64,000 nt of DNA. It comes from Pseudonocardia autotrophica. Its GTDB lineage: Bacteria; Actinomycetota; Actinomycetes; Mycobacteriales; Pseudonocardiaceae. A program made the translations under genes and the position numbers. Shown here piece by piece: positions 16,561 through 23,686 of this stretch (positions within the stretch are counted from its first letter, which is position 1; each line of letters begins with the position of its first letter). The stretch lies in NCBI RefSeq assembly GCF_000717175.1, contig NZ_JNYD01000031.1, forward strand, positions 5,150 to 69,149, read 5' to 3'. Below the pieces are notes generated by a model, which was not told the origin of the DNA, did no database searches, and saw only the letters and a program-made list of their open reading frames with translations.

Positions 16561-17039
16561 AGCGAGACCGCGACGTCCTCCAGGGCGTCGAGCGAGGTCT
16601 GCATGCCGCCCTCCATGCCCGACTCGATGTGGGCGTCCCGGTGCTCCTGGTTCTGGTGCTGCACCAGCACGGTGAGCGTGGTGCGGCCGTCGGACTCGGT
16701 GAAGTCCAGGGTGTTCACGGCGTAGGCGTCGGGCATTCCCTCGAACACCTCGGTGGTCACGATCCGCCCGCCGGGCACCAGCTCGCGGTATTCGCCGTGG
16801 AAGGCGACCTCGAACCCGCCGTTCGCCTCCATGACCCAGCGCCAGCCGCCGCCGACCCGCAGGTCGATCTCGGCCGACGTCACCGTGCCCATCGTGCCCG
16901 CCCACCAGCGCTTCACCAGCTCGGGCTCGGTCCAGGCGCGGTAGACGGCGGCGGCGGGCGCCGCGAACTCGCGCACGATCAGGATCTGGTCGTCGGCGGG
17001 CAGCGTGACGACGGCGCTACCCCTCGTGGTCGTTCCCAT
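16557..17039 (-). CDS. SRPBCC/AHSA1-family protein
   Basis: A 160-residue protein of the START-like AHSA1 fold (FAAPAAAVYRAWTEPELVKRWW at the first helix, GGGWRWVMEANGG in the sheet, ending in the long C-terminal helix GMEGGMQTSLDALEDVAVSL). Proteins of this type bind hydrophobic ligands. Standing directly downstream of an ArsR regulator, with its start 23 bases inside that gene, it belongs to the widespread ArsR-SRPBCC pairs whose physiological role is mostly unknown. Control is probably by the palindromic operator upstream of arsR. Confidence 0.87.
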   Translation of the reverse strand: MGTTTRGSAVVTLPADDQILIVREFAAPAAAVYRAWTEPELVKRWWAGTMGTVTSAEIDLRVGGGWRWVMEANGGFEVAFHGEYRELVPGGRIVTTEVFEGMPDAYAVNTLDFTESDGRTTLTVLVQHQNQEHRDAHIESGMEGGMQTSLDALEDVAVSL

Positions 17040-17370
17040 CGGTCTCCCCCGTGATCTCCGCCAGTACGGCGTCCAGTGCGCCGAACCGGTCCTCCCAGTG
17101 CCGCGCGAAGCCGGCCACCCAGTCGTGGATCGCCTTGAGCCCGCGGCCCTCCAGCCGGTAGAGCCGGCGCCGCCCGTCCTCCCGGACGGCCACCAGCCCC
17201 ACCTCGTGCAGCACCTTCAGGTGCTTCGAGACCTGCGGCTGGGCGAGGTCCAGTGCCGCGACGAGGTCGGTCACCGACCGCTCGCCCCGGGCGAGCACGT
17301 CGAGGATCTGCCTGCGCCGCGGTTCGGCCACCGCGTTGAACGCGTCGGTGGTGGTCGCCGCCCGTGCCAC
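17017..17370 (-). CDS. ArsR-family transcriptional repressor
   Basis: A 117-residue winged-helix regulator: AVAEPRRRQILDVLARGERS leads into the recognition region VTDLVAALDLAQPQVSKHLKVL, followed by the wing VREDGRRRLYRLE. It lacks the ELCVCDL metal-binding cysteines of classical ArsR/SmtB sensors, so it probably responds to something other than a heavy metal. The GTG start lies 8 bases downstream of a perfect 22-bp palindrome, which is almost certainly its own operator. It is translationally coupled to the SRPBCC gene. Confidence 0.9.
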   Translation of the reverse strand: MARAATTTDAFNAVAEPRRRQILDVLARGERSVTDLVAALDLAQPQVSKHLKVLHEVGLVAVREDGRRRLYRLEGRGLKAIHDWVAGFARHWEDRFGALDAVLAEITGETDGNDHEG

Positions 17371-17378
17371 GCCACCAT

Positions 17379-17400
17379 CGTATTCCCATATGGGAATACG
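17379..17400. promoter_or_regulatory. Perfect 22-bp palindromic operator of the arsR-SRPBCC pair
   Basis: Each half reads CGTATTCCCAT with a mirror-image partner and no central spacer. It is A/T-rich for this genome and lies immediately upstream of the ArsR start codon, so autorepression is expected. Confidence 0.8.
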
Positions 17401-17438
17401 TCAAGCCCTCGACGACGACGACTCGCTGGCAAGGGGAT

Positions 17439-18596
17439 TCAGTCGGCGACGAACGGGTCGTAGTGGATCTGCTCGGGCGCCGCGCCGGCGACCCGCAGCG
17501 CCCGCACGGTCGCGGTCAGCATGGCCGGCGACCCGCTGACCACGATCTCGCAGTCGCCCCACGACCCGAACCCGGTGACGACCTCGGCGAGCCGGCCCAC
17601 CAGCGGGCCGGGGTAGGGCGGCTGCTCCTCGACGACGGGGACGACGTCCAGCCAGACGTTGCGGTAGGTCATCCGGCGCAACTCGTCGAGCGCGTACAGG
17701 GCGTCCCACGACCGTGCCCCGTAGAAGACGACGACCCGCTCGGGGCGCCCGCCCTCCCGCTCCAGCTGCTCGAGCAGGGCGCGGATCGGGGTGATGCCGG
17801 TGCCGCCGGCGATCATCAGCAGTTCCCGGCCCGGGCGGACGGCGCGGTCCAGCGCACCCATCGCCGGGCCGATCCGCCAGCGGTCCCCAGGCCGGGCGGA
17901 GGCCACGATCCCGCGGCTCACGCTGCCGTAGCCCAGCGCCTTGACGTGGAACTCCAGCACACCCGCGGGGTCCGGCGCGTTCGCCGGGGAGAGGTAGCGC
18001 CACAGCCGCGGGTGCTGCGGGGTCTCCACGCCGACGTACTGCCCGGCGCGGTACGGCACGGGCCCGTCCTGGCCCTCGACCTGCACCCGCAGGATCGCCG
18101 TGTCCCGGTCGACCCGCTGGTGCTCGACGACCACGCCGGACCACCAGGCGGGACCGGCCTCCGCCCGCGCCGCCTTCTGCATCGTCCCGGCGAGGAACGC
18201 GAAGGTGTACTCCCAGGCCTCGGCGACCTCGGGCGTCCAGGCCTCGCCCGCGGTCTCGGCGAGGGCGGCGAGGAAGGCCTGCCCGACGACGGTGTAGTGC
18301 TCGTCCCGGACGTCGAACTTCCGGTGGTCCCGGCCCAGCTGGGCCAGGAACGGCACCAGCGACGCCGGGTCGTCCAGCCCGTCGATCAGGTGCACCAGCG
18401 CGCGGCCGAACCGGGCGTACTGCGTGGTCATCGACAGCGGGAACAGCCCGCGCAGGCCCGGCGCGTAGCCGAAGAGCGTGCGGTAGAAGCGGGGGACGAA
18501 GTCGTCGACGTCGAGCTCGAACTCCCCGGCACTGCGGCGGGCCCGCTCCAGGTAGGGCGCGAGGGAGCCGGGCAGCGCGCGACTCTCCGTCGTCAT
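17439..18596 (-). CDS. Flavohaemoglobin-like protein (globin plus FAD/NAD reductase)
   Basis: A 385-residue two-domain protein. The globin domain (about 1-145) has the B10 tyrosine Tyr38 (RFYRTLF) and proximal His100 (RDEHYTVVG). The ferredoxin-reductase domain has the flavin segment AGQYVGVETPQHPRLWRYLSP and the NAD-binding IAGGTGITPIRALL. Flavohaemoglobins oxidise NO to nitrate using NAD(P)H. The canonical RxYSL flavin motif is here WRYLSP, which resembles the mycobacterial divergent type, so NO dioxygenase activity is likely but unproved. Start: ATG of MTTESRALPG; the longer frame is low-complexity. It is an isolated gene. Confidence 0.9.
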   Translation of the reverse strand: MTTESRALPGSLAPYLERARRSAGEFELDVDDFVPRFYRTLFGYAPGLRGLFPLSMTTQYARFGRALVHLIDGLDDPASLVPFLAQLGRDHRKFDVRDEHYTVVGQAFLAALAETAGEAWTPEVAEAWEYTFAFLAGTMQKAARAEAGPAWWSGVVVEHQRVDRDTAILRVQVEGQDGPVPYRAGQYVGVETPQHPRLWRYLSPANAPDPAGVLEFHVKALGYGSVSRGIVASARPGDRWRIGPAMGALDRAVRPGRELLMIAGGTGITPIRALLEQLEREGGRPERVVVFYGARSWDALYALDELRRMTYRNVWLDVVPVVEEQPPYPGPLVGRLAEVVTGFGSWGDCEIVVSGSPAMLTATVRALRVAGAAPEQIHYDPFVAD

Positions 18597-18888
18597 CGCC
18601 GGGACCGGGGAGCCGCCACCACGGGCGGAAGCGTAGCCGCCGCCGCGGAACGGGTGAGCCCGGCCTGCCCTGTCCGGCGGCGGGCTGCGCTCAGGCTGCG
18701 CCGGGATGCGCGGCTTCCGTCCTGCGGCGCGCCGGCCGGGCAGCGTGATCACCGATCGGGGAGCGGGACGGTCGGAGAACGGCCCTACCCGTCCACGATC
18801 CGCCGTCCGCGATCATGGTCGCAGGACGATGCTGCTGGCCCACGACCGACGATCGAGGCTCCGGCGATGCGGGACTGCGGCGAGTCGC

Positions 18889-19509
18889 TCAGACGTGGGC
18901 GTTGCGCAGGGCGGCATTGCGCTCCTTGACCGCGCGGTCCTTGTTGACCGGGTTCTGCGCCTCGTCCGGCTCGGTGCAGCCGGCCTCGACGGCGATCCGG
19001 TTCATGGTCCCGAACATGCGGACCAGGTGCGCGAGGCGCATCTCCTCGCCGTCGACGGGCTGCTGGTCGCCGTGCAGCAGGCCGATCGTGGTGTCCACCC
19101 ACATCGCCTCGGCCTGCATCCCGGCCGCGCGCAGCACGTCCTGCACCCGGTCGGCGAGCAGCCGCGGCGGCAACCCGATCCACCCCTCCAGGGTCCGCGC
19201 GTCGAGCGGGAAGAGCCGGTCGCGATCGCGCAGGTAGAGCAGCTCGAGGGCGTAGCCGTGCGCGTAGGCGCAGTAGAGGCAGCCGTTGTAGAGCGAGATG
19301 ACCATGCCGGCCAGGTGCGTGCGCTGGTGGCCGAGGACCCGCATCGAGACGAGGTAGCGCGGCATGTTCGCGGCGAACCAGCGGACGGCCCCGCCCGCGC
19401 CCATCCGGGCGACGATGTGCGGGATCATCCGGGGCGCGAAACCCCACATCCAGCGGCATCCGGCCTGGAGAACGCGGACCGTCGCACGGTCGAGCGCCCC
19501 TCCGGCCAT
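18889..19509 (-). CDS. Carboxymuconolactone decarboxylase/AhpD-like protein
   Basis: A 206-residue, mostly helical protein with the CxxC-xxx-H signature CLYCAYAH at 77-84, as in AhpD-type proteins that use the cysteine pair for peroxide reduction. The N-terminal half is unusual (VRVLQAGCRWMWGFAPRMIP). The ATG at 19509 has GAGGGG upstream, which decides it against an in-frame ATG 13 codons earlier. It is divergent from the phosphatase gene at 19636. Its substrate is unknown; a redox role is inferred only from the cysteines. Confidence 0.8.
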   Translation of the reverse strand: MAGGALDRATVRVLQAGCRWMWGFAPRMIPHIVARMGAGGAVRWFAANMPRYLVSMRVLGHQRTHLAGMVISLYNGCLYCAYAHGYALELLYLRDRDRLFPLDARTLEGWIGLPPRLLADRVQDVLRAAGMQAEAMWVDTTIGLLHGDQQPVDGEEMRLAHLVRMFGTMNRIAVEAGCTEPDEAQNPVNKDRAVKERNAALRNAHV

Positions 19510-19635
19510 CGCGCACCCCTCGCTCACGGTCAGTGTTCGGATCATACCCCGCGGTGGCGGTCCCGGACAGCATCCGCGACGAGGTCGGGACGGAAGTCCT
19601 GCACGTCGGCCGCCGACCGGACTAGCCTCCGGCGC

Positions 19636-20223
19636 GTGGGACGCGTCTTCCTCCTCCGGCACGGCGAGACCGAGTGGTCCGCGACGGGCCGGCACACGGG
19701 CCGGACCGACATCCCGCTGACCGACCGCGGCCGCGAGCTGGCCACGCAGGCCGGCCCGACGCTGGAGGCGCTGCGCCGCGGCGACCCGCCGCCGGTGCGG
19801 GTGATCACCAGCCCGCGCAGCCGCGCCCAGGAGACCGCGAAGCTCGCAGGCCTGCAGCCCGACGCGGTCGACGAGCGGCTCTCCGAGTGGGACTACGGCG
19901 ACTGCGAGGGCCGCACGACCCCGCAGATCCGCGAGGACGTGCCCGGCTGGACGGTTTGGACCCACCCCTGCCCCCACGGCGAGACGGCCGCGCAGGTCGG
20001 CGCGCGCGCCGACGCCCTCCTCACCGACGTCCGGGAGCTCCTCCCCCGGGGTGACGTCGTGCTCGTCGGCCACGGGCACTTCAGCAGGGTGCTCACCGCC
20101 CGCTGGATCGGCCTGCCGCCCGAGGGCGGCGTGCACATCGCGATGGACGCCGCCGCCTGGACGATCCTCGGCGACGAGCGCGGGGTCCCGCGCCTCGACG
20201 CCGTCAACCTCCGGATCCCGTAG
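19636..20223 (+). CDS. Histidine phosphatase family protein (phosphoglycerate-mutase-like)
   Basis: A 195-residue protein with the phosphohistidine motif LLRHGETEW (His9), SPRSRAQETA with the second phosphate-binding arginine, an acidic SEWDYGDCEG, and the second histidine in LVGHGHFSRVL. The family includes acid phosphatases, cofactor-dependent mutases and sugar or nucleotide phosphatases; the short length suggests a phosphatase. The GTG start follows TAGCCT (19623-19628) by 7 bases, so the message is probably leaderless. Confidence 0.88.
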   Translation: MGRVFLLRHGETEWSATGRHTGRTDIPLTDRGRELATQAGPTLEALRRGDPPPVRVITSPRSRAQETAKLAGLQPDAVDERLSEWDYGDCEGRTTPQIREDVPGWTVWTHPCPHGETAAQVGARADALLTDVRELLPRGDVVLVGHGHFSRVLTARWIGLPPEGGVHIAMDAAAWTILGDERGVPRLDAVNLRIP

Positions 20224-20246
20224 CCCGGCCCTCCCCGCCCGGCGGG

Positions 20247-20759
20247 TCAGTGCACCTGCACCTCGTCGCCGACCTGCAGGGCGTTGAAGAAGGCGACGGC
20301 GTCGTCGTGGGCGAGGTGCACGCAGCCGTACGACGAGTTCTGCAGGCTGCCCTCGTGGAAGGCCACCCCGCCGTCGGCGAAGAACACCGAGAACGGCATC
20401 GGCGCGTGGTTGGGCATGTCGCTGACGTGGTTCTGGTCCTTCCACTGCACGTGGAAGGTGCCGACCGGGGTGGGGTCGGTGGCGTCGCCCGGCATCATCC
20501 GCACGGGCCCGCGGGCGACCTCGCCGCCGTCGAGCAGCCAGGCGCGGTGGGTCGCGAGGTCGACGCAGGCGTGCGCGGTGGCGGTGCAGGGGGTGCCGGC
20601 GACCGTGGCCGCGGTGCCGGTGTCGCCGCGGGGTGCGCTCTGAGCCGGGGCGGCCTGGGCGGGGGCGGCCACGAGTGAGCCGAGGCCGAGGACGGCCGCC
20701 GTCACCGCCGCGCCGCGGAGCCTCCCGGCCGCCGTCCGCTTCACGCTGTGTCTACCCAC
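20247..20759 (-). CDS. Secreted L,D-transpeptidase (YkuD domain)
   Basis: A 170-residue exported protein. The signal peptide covers about 1-36 (hydrophobic core AAVTAAVLGLGSLVAA, cleavage after AQA). The catalytic YkuD motif is HEGSLQNSSYGCVHL, with His135 and nucleophile Cys146. Family members form 3-3 peptidoglycan cross-links or attach proteins to peptidoglycan. This protein is short and lacks the immunoglobulin-like domains of mycobacterial Ldt enzymes. A second cysteine pair (Cys58 and Cys65) follows the signal peptide and may form a disulphide. GTG start. Confidence 0.88.
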   Translation of the reverse strand: MGRHSVKRTAAGRLRGAAVTAAVLGLGSLVAAPAQAAPAQSAPRGDTGTAATVAGTPCTATAHACVDLATHRAWLLDGGEVARGPVRMMPGDATDPTPVGTFHVQWKDQNHVSDMPNHAPMPFSVFFADGGVAFHEGSLQNSSYGCVHLAHDDAVAFFNALQVGDEVQVH

Positions 20760-20869
20760 TCGTCACTCCTCGGTGTTCCTACCCCCACACGTATGACGAG
20801 CGGGAGCAGGAGAGGTTGCTCCGTTCGCCGGTGAAGATTCGGCCGCTGAGCAGCGGATATCGTGCAGAC

Positions 20870-21358
20870 GTGACGGAGCGGTGGACGAATCGGGTGCGGC
20901 GGGTCGAACCGGGCGACGTCGACGCGGTGGTCGGGCTGGTGCGCGAGCTCGCCGAGTACGAGAAGGCCCTCGACCAGTGCCTGCTGACCCCGGAGCAGCT
21001 GCGGACCGCGCTGTTCGGCGAGGCGCCGGCGCTGTTCGGGCACGTGGCCGAGGTCGACGGCGCGGTCGTCGGCTGCGCGCTGTGGTTCCTGAGCTTCTCC
21101 ACGTGGGAGGGCGTGCACGGGATCTACCTCGAGGACCTCTACGTGCAGCCCGCGCACCGCGGCTCCGGGCTGGGCCGGGAACTGCTCGCCGCCCTGGCCG
21201 CGACCTGCGTGGAGCGGGGCTACGCGCGGCTGGAGTGGTCCGTGCTCGACTGGAACGAGCCCTCGATCGGCTTCTACCGGTCCATCGGGGCGGTGTCGAT
21301 GGACGAGTGGACGACCTTCCGGCTCACCGGCGAGCCGCTGGCCTCACTCGGCGCGTGA
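20870..21358 (+). CDS. GNAT-family N-acetyltransferase (diamine acetyltransferase-like)
   Basis: A 162-residue acetyltransferase. It has VRRVEPGDVDAVVGLVRELAEYEKA at the N-terminus, the central strand CALWFLSFSTWEGVHGIYLEDLYV, the acetyl-CoA loop QPAHRGSGLGRELL, and LEWSVLDWNEPSIGFYRSIGA, which is the pattern of spermidine/spermine- and thialysine-type acetyltransferases. GTG start; TATCGT (20858-20863) lies 6 bases upstream, so translation is probably leaderless. Its 3' end overlaps the convergent membrane-protein gene by 15 bases. Confidence 0.88.
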   Translation: MTERWTNRVRRVEPGDVDAVVGLVRELAEYEKALDQCLLTPEQLRTALFGEAPALFGHVAEVDGAVVGCALWFLSFSTWEGVHGIYLEDLYVQPAHRGSGLGRELLAALAATCVERGYARLEWSVLDWNEPSIGFYRSIGAVSMDEWTTFRLTGEPLASLGA

Positions 21359-21781
21359 GCGCTCGTCGGCCCCCATCGACCAGCGCCGCGCGGGCTCGCT
21401 GACCAGTAGCAGGAAGGTGCCCACGACCAGCAGCAGGGCCACGACCCCGATCGCGAGACGGCCCTCGGCCAGCTGCGAGTAGACGAACGGGACCAGCAGC
21501 AGCTGGGTCACGATCGACGGCGTGCGGGCCCCGTGCTTCCCGCGCCAGAGCAGGACGGCGCACAGCACGAGGGCGCCGCCGAGCAGCACGAAGTACGAGG
21601 CCTCGCCGATCCGGTCGCCCAGGCCGCCCTCGGAGGCGACCCCGAAGACGACGGCCGCGCCGAGCCCGACGAGCCCCTCCAGCCCGACGACGGCGGCCGC
21701 CGCGCGCACCTGGACGGGCGGGGCGTCCGGTGCGGTGCGGCGCGCCTTCCCGCCCGGCTGCTGACTCGGCTCGGAGGTCAC
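21344..21781 (-). CDS. Four-helix membrane protein, unknown
   Basis: A 145-residue integral membrane protein with four hydrophobic segments (about 24-50, 58-82, 90-108 and 112-135) and a polar N-terminus rich in Gln, Pro and Arg. I recognise no catalytic motif. The GTG start at 21781 begins VTSEPSQQPGG with GAGG-like bases upstream. It is divergent from the lipid kinase gene (37 bases between starts) and convergent with the acetyltransferase, whose end it overlaps. Confidence 0.75.
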   Translation of the reverse strand: MTSEPSQQPGGKARRTAPDAPPVQVRAAAAVVGLEGLVGLGAAVVFGVASEGGLGDRIGEASYFVLLGGALVLCAVLLWRGKHGARTPSIVTQLLLVPFVYSQLAEGRLAIGVVALLLVVGTFLLLVSEPARRWSMGADERSRAE

Positions 21782-21817
21782 GACGACGAGGATACGGGCC
21801 CGGTTACGCTCGGGAAC

Positions 21818-22768
21818 GTGCGCGCGCTCCTCGTCGTCAACCCCCGGGCGACGTCGACGACCCCGGCGGGGCGGGACGTCCTGACCCACGCCCTGGCGAG
21901 CGAGCTCAAGCTGGACGTCCTGGAGACGGCCTACCGCGGGCACGCGGCCGAGGCGACGGCGGCGGCCTGCGCCGCGGGCGTCGAGCTGATCGTGGCGCTC
22001 GGCGGCGACGGCACGGTTAACGAGGTCGTCAACGGCATGCTGGTCGACCGCGAGGCCACCGGCCCGCGAGCACCCGACGGCAGCGATCCCGACGCCCCCG
22101 CGCTGGCCGTGGTGCCCGGTGGCTCGGCCAACGTCTTCGCCCGGGCCCTCGGCATGCCCCGCGACCCCGTGGAGGCCACCGGGGCGATCCTGGCGGCCCT
22201 GGAGCGGCGCAGCAGCCGACTGGTGGGGCTCGGCCGGGCGGACGACCGGTGGTTCACGTTCAACGCCGGGATGGGCTGGGACGCGGACGTGGTCGCCGCG
22301 GTGGAGCGCGCCCGCGCGGCCGGGCGGGAGGCCACCCCGATCCGCTACGCCAACACGGCCATCGCGGAGTACCTGCGCCAGCGGCGCCGCCCGCCGTCGA
22401 TGACCGTGGAGGTGCCGGGGGCCGGCCCGCTGGAGGAGATCCGGCTGGCGTTCGTGAGCAACACCGATCCGTGGACCTTCCTCGCCGGCCGCGCGGTCCG
22501 CACCAATCCGGGCGCCACGTTCGGCACGGGGCTCGCCCTCTTCGCACTGCGCCATCTGGGTCTGCCCACGATCGGACGCACGTTGCGCCACATCCTGTCC
22601 CCGGACGGAGATCCGCACGGGCGGAACATCGTGCGCCAGGATGCCGTTCCCTCCGTACGGATCCGCAGCGCGGAGCCGCTGGCCCTCCAGCTGGACGGTG
22701 ACCACCTGGGCTCGAGGACGGACGTCGAGTTCGTTTCCGTGCCCGGAGCGTTACGCGTCGTCGTGTGA
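21818..22768 (+). CDS. Diacylglycerol kinase-family lipid kinase
   Basis: A 316-residue kinase of the DagK/YegS family. The nucleotide-binding loop GGDGTVNEVVNG starts at residue 62, preceded by LLVVNPRAT and followed by VVPGGSANVFARALGMP. The C-terminal beta-rich half (RSAEPLALQLDGDHLG) completes the fold. It phosphorylates diacylglycerol, a sphingoid base or another lipid at the inner membrane face. GTG start with a TACGCT -10 box 7 bases upstream and no ribosome-binding site, so probably leaderless. A 437-base non-coding region follows. Confidence 0.9.
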   Translation: MRALLVVNPRATSTTPAGRDVLTHALASELKLDVLETAYRGHAAEATAAACAAGVELIVALGGDGTVNEVVNGMLVDREATGPRAPDGSDPDAPALAVVPGGSANVFARALGMPRDPVEATGAILAALERRSSRLVGLGRADDRWFTFNAGMGWDADVVAAVERARAAGREATPIRYANTAIAEYLRQRRRPPSMTVEVPGAGPLEEIRLAFVSNTDPWTFLAGRAVRTNPGATFGTGLALFALRHLGLPTIGRTLRHILSPDGDPHGRNIVRQDAVPSVRIRSAEPLALQLDGDHLGSRTDVEFVSVPGALRVVV

Positions 22769-22947
22769 GAGGCGCCCCTCGTCGCAGTTCGGGCGGTGTC
22801 GTGACCCGGTCGAGTGACACGTGGTGGCCATTCACCGATGCTCGGCGACCACCGAGCAGCTAGGGGCTCGCACCTGCGCGGACCGTGATCCAAGGTAGGT
22901 CCTGCGAAAGCGAGGGACTACGTCGGGGTCACCCGGCATGGTCCGCG

Positions 22948-22973
22948 GGAATCGGGGTAACCCGGCTCCCGTT
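22948..22973 (+). promoter_or_regulatory. SigR-type promoter upstream of whiB1
   Basis: GGAAT (22948-22952), then exactly 18 bases, then GTT (22971-22973), matches the SigR/SigH consensus GGAAT-N18/19-GTT. It would start a transcript near 22980 with a leader of about 225 bases. The sigR gene itself lies 3 kb away with the same promoter type. Confidence 0.55.
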
Positions 22974-23114
22974 GGGCAGGGACACTGTCGATCGCACCTC
23001 GCGACGGCGTGCGGCACGGATCGATGCAGTAACCGAACGTGTCGGACTTCGTTGCGAAGTGTGGGTGAGGCTCCTCACCCGCCCGGACCTTGTCCCTTGA
23101 AGAGCGACGGCGCT

Positions 23115-23130
23115 CGTGAAATCATTCACA
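23115..23130. promoter_or_regulatory. CRP-like (cAMP receptor protein) binding site before whiB1
   Basis: CGTGA, six bases, TCACA, one base off the TGTGA-N6-TCACA consensus. It lies 75 bases upstream of the whiB1 ATG. In M. tuberculosis whiB1 is a known target of the CRP homologue Rv3676, so position and context agree. Confidence 0.65.
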
Positions 23131-23205
23131 AGCGCGGAAACACCGTGACAGACAGACGTGCGATCGGCGCGACCCCGATCGCGAAGTACGAGGAGTAGGA
23201 CGATC

Positions 23206-23457
23206 ATGGATTGGCGTCACCGCGCTATCTGCCGCGACGAGGACCCGGAGCTCTTCTTCCCCGTGGGGACGAGCGGACCGGCCCTCCTGCAGATCGCCGA
23301 GGCGAAGAGCGTCTGCCGCCGGTGCCCGGTGGTCACCGAGTGCCTGGCCTGGGCCCTCGAGAGTGGCCAGGACGCGGGTGTCTGGGGCGGCATGAGCGAG
23401 GACGAGCGTCGCGCCCTCAAGCGCCGCAACGCCCGTACCCGTGCGCGCACTGCCTGA
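23206..23457 (+). CDS. whiB1: WhiB1-type iron-sulphur transcription factor
   Basis: An 83-residue WhiB protein. The four cluster-binding cysteines are Cys9, Cys37, Cys40 and Cys46 (CRRCPVVTEC), followed by the GVWGG turn at 58-62 and a basic C-terminal tail (RRALKRRNARTRAR) that contacts DNA. WhiB1 in mycobacteria carries an NO-sensitive 4Fe-4S cluster, binds the principal sigma factor and is essential. ATG with AGGAGTAGGA upstream. It is convergent with pdtaS, as in M. tuberculosis Rv3219-Rv3220c. Its long upstream region carries a CRP-like site and a possible SigR promoter. Confidence 0.95.
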   Translation: MDWRHRAICRDEDPELFFPVGTSGPALLQIAEAKSVCRRCPVVTECLAWALESGQDAGVWGGMSEDERRALKRRNARTRARTA

Positions 23458-23537
23458 GAACCGAAGAACCGCAGTCACCGAAGAAGTGCCCTGAGGGTCA
23501 TCCCCACCCTCACCCGAAAGCTCCCTCAGAAGACTCG

Positions 23538-23585
23538 GAAGAGCGGGCCCGAAGCCGGACGCCACCGGCGACGGGCCCGCTCTTC
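23538..23585. terminator. Strong terminator between whiB1 and pdtaS
   Basis: A perfect 14-bp stem (GAAGAGCGGGCCCG at 23538-23551 with its complement at 23572-23585) encloses a 20-base loop that itself contains GCCGG/CCGGC. It lies between convergent genes and could serve both strands. Confidence 0.75.
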
Positions 23586-23686
23586 GTCGGTTCGGAGGAG
23601 TGTCACCGCACGCCCCGCGAACCCGTGACCGTCGAGCACGGCACCGGCGCGACCTCGGCACCGGGATCGGCGAACACGCTGCAAGG

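Larger units (their letters stand above)
22769..23205 (+). other. Long regulatory region upstream of whiB1
   Basis: No convincing gene lies here. It holds a SigR-type promoter (22948-22973), a 15-base direct repeat TCGGGGTNACCCGGC at 22923-22937 and 22952-22966, a 15-base palindrome ACTTCGTTGCGAAGT (23046-23060), a hairpin GGGTGAGG/CCTCACCC (23063-23080), a CRP-like site (23115-23130), and a hairpin GCGATCGG/CCGATCGC (23160-23182) just before the ribosome-binding site. Confidence 0.7.

Noticed and set aside
22885..23100. 71-codon open frame in the whiB1 upstream region
   Set aside because: No ribosome-binding site, no conserved composition, and it overlaps several regulatory motifs; more likely leader DNA.
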